DNA from: Frigoriglobus tundricola
GTDB lineage: Bacteria; Planctomycetota; Planctomycetia; Gemmatales; Gemmataceae
Reading direction: 5' to 3'
DNA: 64,000 nt
Assembly: GCF_013128195.2 (NCBI RefSeq)
Contig: NZ_CP053452.2
Location: 2,976,001 to 3,040,000, forward strand
The notes below the pieces were generated by a model that saw only the letters and a program-made list of their open reading frames with translations, was not told the origin of the DNA and ran no database searches. This document shows positions 36,901 to 45,542 of this stretch, piece after piece. A program made the position numbers and the translations under genes. How positions within the stretch are numbered: the first letter of the stretch is position 1; each line of letters opens with the position of its first letter.

Positions 36901-37386
36901 GACATGGGCAGCGCCTGGAAGGCCCTGGCAGACCCGGACCCGAAGGTGGGTCGTGCTGCCGTATTTCGCCTCGCAGACGCACCCGATCTGGCGCTGCGGC
37001 TCTTCGAGGAGAGGCTCAAGCCGGCTGCTCCGGACCCGCGTGCAGCAGCCCTGGTTCAGCGACTGGGAGCGGACGAATTCCAGGAGCGGGAAGCGGCGGA
37101 GAAAGAATTGCGGGCGCTGGGCACCCGCGCTGGGCCGGCGCTGGCGGCGGCCTTGGCCGGCGCGCCCTCGGCCGAACTTCGTACACGGGCGGAGCGGCTG
37201 ATGAGCGCTGTGTCCCCTTCCGCGCCGCTGTTTGGGGAGGATCTGAGAGATGTCCGCGCCGTGGCGGTGCTGGAAGCGATCGACTCGACCGCGTCCCGGC
37301 AGCTCCTGAAGCGACTCGCGACCGGAGCCCCCGAGGTGCACCTGACGCGCGAGGCGAAGTCGGCTCTGGGCGCGTCCCAACGATGA
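33974..37386 (+). pseudogene. ECF sigma factor-transmembrane-WD40-HEAT fusion, interrupted by one frameshift
   Basis: Starts at a GTG (33974) six bases after AAAGGAG. Residues 1-177 are an ECF sigma factor: region 2 (DAELLARFAADRDESAFAEL, then HAAEDVCQAAFLVLARKAG) and region 4 (GRTRDEAAAALGCSLTMLKR). At 34502-34504 the frame breaks: the next frame continues RLERGRNLLRARLARRGIGL as expected for the end of region 4. Inserting one base after AAGCG would restore KRRLERGR. The continuation (to 37386) has one membrane helix (WAKALALVAGLVTVGLGLVG), a WD40 propeller (AVTPDGKSVVTAGDDLVVRV and further blades to about 36890) and HEAT-like repeats at the end. Without correction only a 285-residue sigma protein with a nonsense tail would be made. 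Such sigma-WD40 fusions are known in planctomycetes. Confidence 0.85.
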
Positions 37387-37472
37387 CTCGCGGCACGATC
37401 TCCGGGTGAGTTCCGAGCCGCGCCGGGCACGAGCGGGCGCCCGCTCGTGCCCAGTCGCGTGGGCAGAGGTGG

Positions 37473-37799
37473 TTGGTCGCGCCACGAAACGCGCACCGTC
37501 CCTCAACGGCGCGACCCACAGACCGGCGCTCATCAGCGATTTTCCATCAGCCTGGCGACCTGAATGGCGATCTGCTTCCGGACCTGCTCCGCGCCCGTGG
37601 CGATCATCTCGCCCAGACCCGGTCCGCCGGTCTGTCCCTGATTCTGATGGGTGCCGTGATGTTCGGCATGGCCGCGTTGGGCTACGCCCAGGACAGGTTG
37701 TCTTTCACGGCCATTTTCGGAGGCGGGTTCGGACTGGTATTTCTGATGTTCGGCGTCCTCCGGATGGCCTCCGAACGCTCTCCGCGCCCCGACGAGTAA
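37473..37799 (+). CDS. Small two-helix membrane protein, start uncertain
   Basis: The C-terminal half has two membrane helices, LSLILMGAVMFGMAALGYAQ and FTAIFGGGFGLVFLMFGVLR, and ends MASERSPRPDE just before the chorismate synthase stop. The upstream part (DLNGDLLPDLLRARGDHLAQ) may or may not be translated, as no good ribosome-binding site is seen. On the opposite strand over 37543-37626 the sequence also reads sensibly (MIATGAEQVRKQIAIQVARL, then MENR and a stop), so orientation of this short region is not certain. Confidence 0.45.
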   Translation: MVAPRNAHRPSTARPTDRRSSAIFHQPGDLNGDLLPDLLRARGDHLAQTRSAGLSLILMGAVMFGMAALGYAQDRLSFTAIFGGGFGLVFLMFGVLRMASERSPRPDE

Positions 37800-37809
37800 A
37801 CCGTCGGCC

Positions 37810-38994
37810 TCAATCGAGCCGGCCGGCGCGGCTCCGCAAGAGGTGATCGACCAGCACCAGGGCGACCATCGCCTCGCCCATCGGCACGAACCGCGGGAGC
37901 AGGCACGGGTCGTGTCGGCCCTTCACCAGGATCTCCGTCGGCTCGCCGGTCCGCGTGACCGTGCGCTGCGTCCGGGGGATGCTACTCGTCGGCTTGATGG
38001 CCGCACGGCACACGATCGGCATCCCGCTGGAAATGCCGCCGAGCATCCCGCCGTGCCGGTTGGACTCGGTCCGCACGCGTGCCGAGCCGGGGGCGTGAGC
38101 GCCCGGTGAGCCCGGTGGTTCCCATACGGCCGCGTTGCAGTCGGCCGCGTCCGCGGCGACCGGCGACTCGTGCGGTTGCGTCGGTTCCGGAGCGAACACG
38201 TCGTTGTTCACGCTGCCGCGCATGTTCGCCACCGCGAAGCCGGCCCCGTACTCGAACCCGAGCACCGCCGGCAGCGAGAGCAGCGCCTTGCCCAGATCGG
38301 CCTTCAACTTGTCGAAGACCGGTTCGCCCAGCCCCGGCGGGACGCCCGCCGCGACCAGTTCGCACACGCCGCCGACGGAATCGCGGTCCATGCGCACGGC
38401 GTCGATCAGCGCGATCATCCGCGCCGCGGCCTCCGGTACCGGGCACCGCACGGGAGTCGCTTCGACCTGTTCGAGCGTGACGGCCGTCGGGTCCGGCACG
38501 TCCGCGACCACGTCCCCGACCTGTTTGACGTAGCCCAGGACGCGCACGCCGGCGCGGGCGAGCACCTTCTTCGCCACCGCGCCGGCCGCGACGCGGCAGA
38601 CCGTTTCGCGGGCGCTCGAGCGCCCGCCGCCGCGGTAGTCGCGGAACCCGTACTTCGCGTCGAATGTGTAGTCGGCGTGGCCGGGCCGGTACTTGTCCTT
38701 GATGTCGCCGTAGTCGCCGCTCCGCTGGTCGCCGTTGCGGAAGAGGAGGCCGATCGGCGTGCCGTCCGTCCTCCCCTCGAACACGCCCGACCAGATTTCG
38801 GGCGCGTCCGCCTCGTCGCGCTGCGTGGTCAGTTTGCTCTGACCGGGCCGGCGCCGGGCGAGGTCCGGGAGCAAATCCTCGACGGAAAGCTCCAATCCGG
38901 CCGGGCACCCGTCGATGATGCAGAGGTAGCCCGGCCCGTGGCTGACGCCGGCCGTGGTGACGCGGAACAGTTTGCCGAATGTGTTGCCTGCCAT
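37810..38994 (-). CDS. aroC: Chorismate synthase
   Basis: 394 residues from the ATG at 38994 (MAGNTFGKLFRVTTAGVSHG). The three family signatures are GVSHGPGYLCIIDGCPAG, the RPGHADYTFDAKYGFRDYRG region with GGGRSSARETVCRVAAGAVA, and RHGGMLGGISSGMPIVCRAA. It makes chorismate from 5-enolpyruvylshikimate-3-phosphate with reduced FMN as cofactor. Before the last signature there is an extra proline/alanine-rich stretch (PTQPHESPVAADAADCNAAV, then WEPPGSPGAHAPGSARVRTE) of about 40 residues where most chorismate synthases have a short loop. It runs convergent with the small membrane protein, leaving 10 bp. Confidence 0.97.
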   Translation of the reverse strand: MAGNTFGKLFRVTTAGVSHGPGYLCIIDGCPAGLELSVEDLLPDLARRRPGQSKLTTQRDEADAPEIWSGVFEGRTDGTPIGLLFRNGDQRSGDYGDIKDKYRPGHADYTFDAKYGFRDYRGGGRSSARETVCRVAAGAVAKKVLARAGVRVLGYVKQVGDVVADVPDPTAVTLEQVEATPVRCPVPEAAARMIALIDAVRMDRDSVGGVCELVAAGVPPGLGEPVFDKLKADLGKALLSLPAVLGFEYGAGFAVANMRGSVNNDVFAPEPTQPHESPVAADAADCNAAVWEPPGSPGAHAPGSARVRTESNRHGGMLGGISSGMPIVCRAAIKPTSSIPRTQRTVTRTGEPTEILVKGRHDPCLLPRFVPMGEAMVALVLVDHLLRSRAGRLD

Positions 38995-39088
38995 GCCGGT
39001 GATTGTATCGCTCCCGCCGGTCTTGGGATGGAGCCCGGCCCCGGGCGCGCGTAAAGTGAACCGAACCCGTTCCCGGAGGTGTCCGACG

Positions 39089-39775
39089 ATGCGAACCCTG
39101 TTCGCCGCCGCGGTCCTGCTCGGTGCCGCCGCGCTCGTGCCGGCCCAGCCCCCCAAAGACCCGCCGAAAGCTCCGCCCAAGGACGCGCCCAAGGACCCGC
39201 CGCCGGACCGAGACGCGGACGCGGTGCCGAAAGATTTGGGGCCGAAATACGGCGTCAAAACGCGGCTCAAGCAGTACCCGCAGACCACGCCCAAAGAGTC
39301 GCTCAGGTCGGTCCTGGCGGCCGTCGAGGGGGCGGACTACACGTACATCGTCGCGCAACTGCTCGACCCCAAGTTCGTGGCCGCGGCCGTGGCCGACCGG
39401 GCCAAACAGCTCGAACCGGGGGCGGAGGCCGAGCTGGCCCAGCTCCGCGACTTCCAGCGGGCGAACCGGGACCGGATCGCGCCGGAGGACCGCGTCCCGC
39501 TCGACCCGGTCGGGCTGCGTGCGCTCGCCGCCGTCAAGGCCACCGAGCGCGGGTTCAAGCGCCTCGTCCGCGACGTCGAGCAGAAGCTGCTCGACGACCC
39601 GCAGACGGTCAAGGAGTTCCGCCGCATCCTGCGCGACGGGTCGTTCGCCGAGGCCGACCCGGCCGCGTCGGCCACGCACCCGGACATGAAGGGCCGGACG
39701 CTGTATTTCAACAAGATCGGCGACCGCTGGTTCCTGGAGAACCGGCAGACCGAGGAGCCGAAGAAAGAGCCGTAA
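39089..39775 (+). CDS. Exported protein of unknown function with a Pro/Lys-rich linker
   Basis: 228 residues; ATG eight bases after GGAGGT. A signal peptide (LFAAAVLLGAAALVPAQ) is followed by PPKDPPKAPPKDAPKDPPPD, a spacer typical of exported planctomycete proteins. The folded part is helical (TTPKESLRSVLAAVEGADYT, then IVAQLLDPKFVAAAVADRAK, and FKRLVRDVEQKLLDDPQTVK), ending RTLYFNKIGDRWFLENRQTE, which resembles the end of SnoaL/NTF2-like domains. No catalytic motif. It is divergent from aroC with a 94-bp gap. Confidence 0.75.
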   Translation: MRTLFAAAVLLGAAALVPAQPPKDPPKAPPKDAPKDPPPDRDADAVPKDLGPKYGVKTRLKQYPQTTPKESLRSVLAAVEGADYTYIVAQLLDPKFVAAAVADRAKQLEPGAEAELAQLRDFQRANRDRIAPEDRVPLDPVGLRALAAVKATERGFKRLVRDVEQKLLDDPQTVKEFRRILRDGSFAEADPAASATHPDMKGRTLYFNKIGDRWFLENRQTEEPKKEP

Positions 39776-39785
39776 CCGAAGGACA

Positions 39786-39930
39786 GAAGAGTTTTATCCG
39801 CAGATTTAACAGACAGACACAGATTGAAAAACAGAAGATTGAATTCAAACGGGCGTGACTTCTCTTCTGTGCCCTCTGGGCCAGGTTTTCACTCTGTGCC
39901 TGTCTGCGTGATCTGCGGATAAAGCTCTTC
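39786..39930. repeat. Imperfect 38-bp inverted repeat between co-directional genes
   Basis: Arms 39786-39823 and 39893-39930 match at 32 of 38 positions (outer core TTTATCCGCAGAT). The loop contains CTGTGCCCTCTG, which also occurs in the repeat at 50173-50315. It occupies nearly the whole gap between the exported-protein gene (stop 39775) and threonine aldolase (start 39942), so a transcript reading through would carry a long hairpin just before the aldolase start. Confidence 0.75.
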
Positions 39931-39941
39931 CCGCCGCCCCC

Positions 39942-40964
39942 ATGATCGACCTCCGCAGCGACACTGTGACGAAGCCGACCCCGGGTATGCTCGCGGCCAT
40001 GTCGGCCGCGGCCGTGGGCGACGACGTGTACGGCGAAGACCCGACCGTCAACGACCTCGAGCGCCACACCGCCGCCCTGTTCGGCAAAGAAGCCGGCCTG
40101 TTCGTCCCCACCGGGACGATGGCGAACCAGATCGCGGTGCGCGTCCACTGCCGCCCGCAGGACGAAATCCTGATCGAAGCGACCAGCCACATCTGCCTCT
40201 GGGAGGCCGGCGGACCGGCGGCGCTCAGTGGCGTCACCTGCCACACCATCGACGGCCGCCACGGGCTCCTTTCGGTAGCCGACCTCGACGGCAAGGTGCG
40301 ACCGGACGACATGCACTCCGTCCGCACGCGCCTCGTTGCCCTGGAGAACACGCACAACCGCGGCGGCGGCACGACGTACTCCCTGGGGGCGGTCAACGAG
40401 GTTTCGCGCTGGGCGCGGGCGAACGGGCTGGCGGTGCACCTCGACGGCGCCCGCATCTGGAACGCGATCGTCAAGACGGGTGTGGCCGCCGAAGCGTGGG
40501 GGAAGCCGTTCGACACGGTCGCGGTGTGCTTCAGCAAGGGGCTGGGCACCCCGGCCGGGTCGATGCTGCTCGGTCCGCGCGACCTGATCGCCCACGGCCG
40601 GCGCGTGCGCAAGCTGTTCGGCGGCGCGATGCGGCAGGTCGGCTACCTCGCCGCGGCGTGCCGGTACGCACTGGATCACCACATCGAACGACTCGCCGAC
40701 GACCACGCGAACGCGCAACGGATCGCAAAAGCGGTGGCCGAAGTCCCCGGCTTCACCCTCGCGCCGCCCGAAGTGGAAACGAACCTGGTCTGGTTCGAGG
40801 TGGACGCCCGACACGGCACCGCGAAGCAGGTGTCCGAGCGATTGAAGGCCGAGGGCATCCTCGTGGCCCCGCTCGGCACGCGGGTGATTCGGGCCGTCAC
40901 GCACCTCGGCGTGACCCGTGCAGAATGTGAGCGCGCCGCCGTCGCGATCCGGCGGCTCGCGTAG
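39942..40964 (+). CDS. ltaE: Low-specificity L-threonine aldolase
   Basis: 340 residues, the usual length. The start [20 protein letters not shown] and [16 protein letters not shown] are the family signature; [20 protein letters not shown] binds the cofactor phosphate; [15 protein letters not shown] and [14 protein letters not shown] carry the aspartate and the PLP lysine. It is a cytoplasmic PLP enzyme that cleaves threonine and allo-threonine to glycine and acetaldehyde. The ATG is 11 bases after the long inverted repeat, with no good ribosome-binding site visible. Confidence 0.95.
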   Translation: MIDLRSDTVTKPTPGMLAAMSAAAVGDDVYGEDPTVNDLERHTAALFGKEAGLFVPTGTMANQIAVRVHCRPQDEILIEATSHICLWEAGGPAALSGVTCHTIDGRHGLLSVADLDGKVRPDDMHSVRTRLVALENTHNRGGGTTYSLGAVNEVSRWARANGLAVHLDGARIWNAIVKTGVAAEAWGKPFDTVAVCFSKGLGTPAGSMLLGPRDLIAHGRRVRKLFGGAMRQVGYLAAACRYALDHHIERLADDHANAQRIAKAVAEVPGFTLAPPEVETNLVWFEVDARHGTAKQVSERLKAEGILVAPLGTRVIRAVTHLGVTRAECERAAVAIRRLA

Positions 40965-40968
40965 TGCT

Positions 40969-41055
40969 GTCTCCAGTCAGAAGGTCGCAAGTCGTAAAGT
41001 CGAAGACGGGAGCCGTGTTTTCGACTTTACGACTTGCGACCTTCTGACTGGAGAC
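40969..41055. repeat. Perfect 36-bp inverted repeat with 15-base loop
   Basis: Bases 40969-41004 and 41020-41055 are exactly complementary (arm core AGGTCGCAAGTCGTAAAGTC; loop GACGGGAGCCGTGTT). It starts four bases after the threonine aldolase stop and faces the YiiX-like gene, so it can end both transcripts. One arm is almost identical to a stretch at 1347-1367. Confidence 0.92.
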
Positions 41056-41084
41056 TTGAGTCGTTCGTGTTCGCCCCGTCGCCA

Positions 41085-41960
41085 TCATTTCGTCGGAGCC
41101 GACGGGTAGCTCGTCCACCGGGCCGGCGGGTCCCAGGCCGGCGCGAGTTTTAAGTGCCGGTTCAGGTACGGGTTGAGCGAGTGGTCCATAAATATGTCGC
41201 GCGGGTACGTCGCCGACGGCCGCGTGGTCTCCGGGTCCATGATGCCGGCGTACACGCACGCCTCGCACACCAGCTCGCTGCAATAGTAGCTGTTGTGGTC
41301 GATGCCGTGCGGCTTGCCGACGAACGCCGTGCGGAGCGGCCCGCGCGGGCGGAACGGCGTGAGCTGGAGCGCCAGCCGCCAGATGGCGAACTCCCGCAAG
41401 TTCGTCGCCATCGCGAACTCCGTCAGCCGGGCGGACTGCTCGGGCGTTAAGGGGCACGCCCGCGCCCGCACCCACACCCGGCCCTCTTTTTCGTAGGACG
41501 CCATGTGCGGGAGCGCCTCCAGCACGCGGCACTTGAGCGTGTCGTGCGGGCCGCCTTCGAGGATGCCCATTTTCCCGTCGGGCAGCGCGACCACGATCAT
41601 GGAGTGCGTCGGGTGGCTCGTCCCGGCGAGGTTGTGCATCGCCTTCCAGAACACCGAGCCGTCGGCGCTCATCACGATGTCGCCCGGTTGCGGCACGTAG
41701 GGCCGCGTCGGCCCGCGCAGGATGTGGTCCTCCTTGTACACCGGCTGCCACAAATAGGACCCGGTCGGCTCCGGCTTCCCGGCGCCGGGGAGCGCGAGGT
41801 CGGCCACCTTCGCCCGGATGCGCTTTTCGAGCGGCTTTAGGAAGAACGGGTAGCGCTTCTCCGCCACGTAGGGCGGGGTGAGCGGCGCGGTGCTCGGGTA
41901 CGGGTACGGCTCGGGGTCGGCGCCGACCGCACAAAGGGCCACCAAACAGAGCGGCATCAT
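41085..41960 (-). CDS. YiiX-type permuted papain-like amidase, exported
   Basis: 291 residues from an ATG with GGAG eight bases upstream; a short hydrophobic leader (MMPLCLVALCAVGAD) precedes the mature protein. PGDIVMSADGSVFWKAMHNL with GTSHPTHSMIVVALPDG supplies the histidine of the permuted NlpC/P60 fold, and HNSYYCSELVCEACVYAG carries the nucleophilic cysteine. YiiX-like enzymes are predicted to cleave lipid- or wall-linked amides; the precise substrate is unknown. It is convergent with threonine aldolase. Confidence 0.8.
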   Translation of the reverse strand: MMPLCLVALCAVGADPEPYPYPSTAPLTPPYVAEKRYPFFLKPLEKRIRAKVADLALPGAGKPEPTGSYLWQPVYKEDHILRGPTRPYVPQPGDIVMSADGSVFWKAMHNLAGTSHPTHSMIVVALPDGKMGILEGGPHDTLKCRVLEALPHMASYEKEGRVWVRARACPLTPEQSARLTEFAMATNLREFAIWRLALQLTPFRPRGPLRTAFVGKPHGIDHNSYYCSELVCEACVYAGIMDPETTRPSATYPRDIFMDHSLNPYLNRHLKLAPAWDPPARWTSYPSAPTK

Positions 41961-42200
41961 GCCGGAGACTCCGTTACAGACGTAAACGGCCACTCTTCTA
42001 TCGAACCTCTCGGGCCTCCGCGTTCCACCCGGAGGCACGCTTGGGGGCCGGTTCGGCACTCGCTGGCACAACCTGTTCCGGTTGTGACGACTGCGCCAGA
42101 GGAACTTTTCAACCCGCGCGACCACTTCACATTACCCACGCGATAAGATAAACCCAGCTCACCCAGATTAACCCGCCTGTTTTCCGCTTGAGGTGCTCCC

Positions 42201-44690
42201 GTGCCTATCCGCTCCTTGCTGGGCGCCGGCCTGTTGGCCGCGCTCGTTTCTCTCGCAACACCTACCTTACCCGCGCTGGCGGCGAAACAGCCGGCCCCCA
42301 AGGGCGCTGCGAAAGCGGGTGATCTCAAGAAGTACGACGACGTCGTCACGAAGGACTTCGCCACGCAAGCGGGCGTGTTCGCGGTTCACCGGCACGAGGA
42401 CAAGCTCTACTTCGAGATCCCGCAGGACAAGCTCGGGCGCCTGTTCCTCTGGCACGCGGAGGTGGCGAAGGGCCCGGGCGGCGGCGGCATGTTCGGCAGC
42501 TGGGGCGGCTCGGCCCTGGGCCACATGGTTCTGAAGTTCGAGCGCCGCGGTAACAAGGTCTACCTGTGGAAGGTGGGCTTCGCCAAGCGGTCCGACGGGA
42601 AGGCGGTCCAGGCGTCCATCGACGCGTCCGCGACCGACGCCATTATCGCCTCGTTCGCCGTGGAGTGCGAGGGCAAGGACCGGGCGGCGGTCATCAACGT
42701 GTCCGACACGTTCATCCAAGGTCTGGGCGAGCTGCCGCTCACCCGCGCCTCCGGCACCGGGGCCGGGGCGAGCGTGGACACGTCCCGTTCGTACCTGTCT
42801 GATGTCAAGGCGTTCCCGACCAACATCGAGGTGCGGGCCACGCTGACGTTCCGCACCAGTGGCGCCGGCGGCGGGGCGCCGTTCGGCCCCGCGGCCGGCG
42901 GGGCCAAGAGCGCGACGGCGGTGGTGCACCAGAGCCTGGTGGCGCTCCCCGAGGCCCCGATGCAGGGCCGCCTCGCCGACCCGCGCGTCGGCTACTTCAC
43001 CGAGGAGTTCGTGGACTACTCGCACGCGAAGCACTGGGCCGTCGCGCGCGAGTTCATCAACCGCTACCGGCTGGAGAAGAAGGACCCGTCCGCGGCGGTC
43101 AGCGAAGTCGTCAAGCCGATCACGTTCTACCTGTCGAAGGAGATCCCGGAGAAGTGGCGGCCGTACATGAAGCAGGGCGTGGAGGACTGGGCGCCGGCGT
43201 TCGAGAAGGCCGGGTTCAAGAACGCGATCGTGTGCAAGGACGCCCCGACCCGCGCCGAGGACCCGAACTGGGACCCCGAGGACGCCCGGTACAGCGTGAT
43301 CCGCTGGGTGGCCGAGCCGGTGCAGAACGCGATGGGGCCGCACGTGCACGACCCGCGGTCCGGCGAGGTGATCTCGGCGCACATCGTGTTCTGGCACGAC
43401 ATCGTGAAGACCTCGCAGATCTGGTACTTCCTCCAGTGCTCGGCGGTGGACACGAAGGCCCGCAAGTTCCCCCTGCCGGACGACACCACCGGGGCCATGA
43501 TCCGGTACGTGTGCGCCCACGAGGTCGGCCACACGCTCGGGCTGCGGCACAACCACCGGGCCAGCCAGGCGTTCTCGGTCAGCCAGCTCCGCGACCCGAA
43601 GTTCTGTGCCGAGTACGGCAGCGTCGCGTCCATCATGTCCTACGGCCGGTGCAACTACGTCGCGCAGCCGGAGGACAAAGTGGACGCGAAGCACCTGCTG
43701 CCGAAGATCGCCCCCTACGACGATTTCGCGATCGCGTGGGGCTACAAACCGATCGCCGGCGTCAAGACGCCCGACGAGGAGAAGAAGACGCTCGACGAGT
43801 GGGCCGCGAAGCAGCTCGAGAACCCGTTCCTGCGGTTCGGCGGCGAGGACGGCCCGGCGCAGGTGGACCCGACCGTGCTGACCGAGAACATCGGCAGCGA
43901 CCCGGTGCAGGTGACCGCGCTCGGCCTCAAGAACCTCGACCGCGTGCTCGACCACGTGCTCGCCGCGACCACCGAAAAGGGCGAGGACTACGAGCTGCTG
44001 GCGGAAGTGTACCAGGACATGATCCGGCACCGGACCGGGTGGCTGCTCGCGGTCGCCAAGCAGGTGGGCGGCGTGACGGAGAACCGCACCCTCGGCGGGC
44101 GCGGCGGCGAGGCGTTCGTCCGCGTCCCGAAGGACAAGCAGAAGGAGGCGGTGAAGTTCCTCCTCGACAACGCGTTCACCACGCCGACCAAGCTGCTCAA
44201 CCCCGGCCTCCTGAACCAGTTCAAGTACACCGGGGCCGCCACGGACGTCGCGAACCTGCAACGGAACCTGCTGCGGAGCCTGCTGAGCGCCGCCCGGCTC
44301 GCCCGGCTGGCCGATGCGGAACTGCTCAGCCCGGATAAGGCCTACACGACCGTCGAGCTGGTGACCGATATTCAGGACGGGCTGTTCACGGAGCTGAAGG
44401 CCGACGCCCCGAAGATCGACCCGCTGCGCCGGCAGCTCCAGCGGGCGTACCTGGACGTTCTGAAGGCCGAGTTCCAGCCGGCACCGGCACCGACCGGCCC
44501 GCAGGTGCCGAACGCGAACGTCACGCGCCCGGGAAGCGAGTTGCGGGCCGTCGCGCGGCTGACACTTGCGGATCTGGAAACGAAACTCGCCGCCGCCGCG
44601 CCGAAAGCGGCCGACGCCACGACCCGCGCTCACATCGACGACCTCCGCGGCGAGATCGGCACGATTCTGACGGCCGACAAGAAGAAGTGA
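42201..44690 (+). CDS. Exported zinc-dependent metalloprotease (DUF5117/DUF4953 type)
   Basis: 829 residues from a GTG, with a signal peptide (LLGAGLLAALVSLATPTLPA). The met-zincin active site is AHEVGHTLGLRHNHRASQAF (HExxHxxGxxH), followed by the Met-turn VASIMSYGRCNYVAQPED. N-terminal DUF5117-like beta domain: HEDKLYFEIPQDKLGRLFLW, then HAEVAKGPGG. The C-terminal domain is helical. Such proteases occur in Bacteroidetes and Planctomycetes and are predicted to act outside the cytoplasm. The complete IS66 copy 2 is inserted 44 bp downstream of the stop, leaving the gene intact. Confidence 0.9.
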   Translation: MPIRSLLGAGLLAALVSLATPTLPALAAKQPAPKGAAKAGDLKKYDDVVTKDFATQAGVFAVHRHEDKLYFEIPQDKLGRLFLWHAEVAKGPGGGGMFGSWGGSALGHMVLKFERRGNKVYLWKVGFAKRSDGKAVQASIDASATDAIIASFAVECEGKDRAAVINVSDTFIQGLGELPLTRASGTGAGASVDTSRSYLSDVKAFPTNIEVRATLTFRTSGAGGGAPFGPAAGGAKSATAVVHQSLVALPEAPMQGRLADPRVGYFTEEFVDYSHAKHWAVAREFINRYRLEKKDPSAAVSEVVKPITFYLSKEIPEKWRPYMKQGVEDWAPAFEKAGFKNAIVCKDAPTRAEDPNWDPEDARYSVIRWVAEPVQNAMGPHVHDPRSGEVISAHIVFWHDIVKTSQIWYFLQCSAVDTKARKFPLPDDTTGAMIRYVCAHEVGHTLGLRHNHRASQAFSVSQLRDPKFCAEYGSVASIMSYGRCNYVAQPEDKVDAKHLLPKIAPYDDFAIAWGYKPIAGVKTPDEEKKTLDEWAAKQLENPFLRFGGEDGPAQVDPTVLTENIGSDPVQVTALGLKNLDRVLDHVLAATTEKGEDYELLAEVYQDMIRHRTGWLLAVAKQVGGVTENRTLGGRGGEAFVRVPKDKQKEAVKFLLDNAFTTPTKLLNPGLLNQFKYTGAATDVANLQRNLLRSLLSAARLARLADAELLSPDKAYTTVELVTDIQDGLFTELKADAPKIDPLRRQLQRAYLDVLKAEFQPAPAPTGPQVPNANVTRPGSELRAVARLTLADLETKLAAAAPKAADATTRAHIDDLRGEIGTILTADKKK

Positions 44691-44726
44691 TCGCTGCCAT
44701 CGCCTTCAAGCGTTACGGAAGTAACA

Positions 44727-44734
44727 CTTGAAGG
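44727..44734. repeat. 8-bp target-site duplication of IS66 copy 2, left (CTTGAAGG)
   Basis: CTTGAAGG precedes the GTACACG end exactly and recurs at 47168-47175 directly after the GTGTAC end, defining a clean insertion. Confidence 0.97.
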
Positions 44735-44810
44735 GTACACGACCGGCGAACGGCGTCATTGACAGGTAAGGTAAGTTCGATGGCATCCGTTTTCCCTGGA
44801 GGATGCCGCT

Positions 44811-45158
44811 GTGCCTGCTGTCCCTGCTGCCTCTCGCCGTGACCCGGCCGCCACCCGTCGCCGGTGGGCCGAACGACTCGAACGGTTCCGCCGGTCGGGG
44901 CAGACGATCGCTCAGTTCTGTGCCGCCGAGGGCGTCTCACCGCCGTCCTTTTATGTGTGGCGGCGAACCCTCGCGGACCACGCCCCATCACCCGTACCGG
45001 TCACTCCGACGCTCGTCCCCATCCGCCTGACCCCGTCGCCCGCCGGACCGCCGATCGAGGTGGTGTTCCCGTCGGGAACCGTCCTGCGGTTCCCGGTCGA
45101 TGCCCGACCGGAGGTCATCGCCGCCCTCGTGCATGCGGTGGAGGGGCGCCCGTGCTGA
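44811..45158 (+). CDS. tnpA: IS66 accessory protein TnpA (orf1), copy 2
   Basis: 115 residues from a GTG after CCTGGAGGATGCC. Helix-turn-helix region RRWAERLERFRRSGQTIAQF, then CAAEGVSPPSFYVWRRTLAD; C-terminal PIEVVFPSGTVLRFPVD. Presumed DNA-binding accessory protein; identical to copy 1. Its last codons overlap the GTG of tnpB by seven bases. Confidence 0.94.
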   Translation: MPAVPAASRRDPAATRRRWAERLERFRRSGQTIAQFCAAEGVSPPSFYVWRRTLADHAPSPVPVTPTLVPIRLTPSPAGPPIEVVFPSGTVLRFPVDARPEVIAALVHAVEGRPC

Positions 45159-45529
45159 GCATTCCACCCACCACCCAGCTCTGGTACGGCGGGGCCGTCG
45201 ATCTGCGCCTCGGGTTCGACGGCCTGTACCGCCACGTCCAATCCACGCTTCAGGCCGATCCCTTGAGCGGGCATCTGTTCATTTTCACCAATCGCTCGGC
45301 CAACCGGCTCAAGGCCCTGTACTGGACCCGCCACGGGCTCTGCTTGTGGTGCCAGCGACTCGAGCGCGGGCGGTACCACTTCCCCACCCCGACCGACCGC
45401 AAACTCGAACTCACCGCCACCGAGTTCGCCATGATCCTCGACGGCATCGACTACTCGTCGGCCAAACGTTTCACCCGTTATTGTCGCCCGAAAGCGTCCG
45501 AATCCGACTTGCGCACCCGCACGTCCTGA
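45152..45529 (+). CDS. tnpB: IS66 accessory protein TnpB (orf2), copy 2
   Basis: 125 residues beginning at a GTG that overlaps tnpA; contains the IS66 Orf2 core WYGGAVDLRLGFDGLYRHVQ and GHLFIFTNRSANRLKALYW. The tail SAKRFTRYCRPKASESDLRT ends 13 bp before tnpC. Same sequence as copy 1. Confidence 0.95.
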   Translation: MLSIPPTTQLWYGGAVDLRLGFDGLYRHVQSTLQADPLSGHLFIFTNRSANRLKALYWTRHGLCLWCQRLERGRYHFPTPTDRKLELTATEFAMILDGIDYSSAKRFTRYCRPKASESDLRTRTS

Positions 45530-45542
45530 CCCATCTTTCGGC

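Noticed and set aside
37543-37626. Minus-strand peptide MIATGAEQVRKQIAIQVARL...MENR as a gene end
   Set aside because: The frame looks natural but upstream sequence is not coding-like and no start was found; the plus-strand membrane protein overlaps it. Left as an ambiguity note.
42267-44633. 788-residue minus-strand open frame opposite the metalloprotease
   Set aside because: Antisense shadow with no motif; HEVGHTLGLRHN is on the plus strand.
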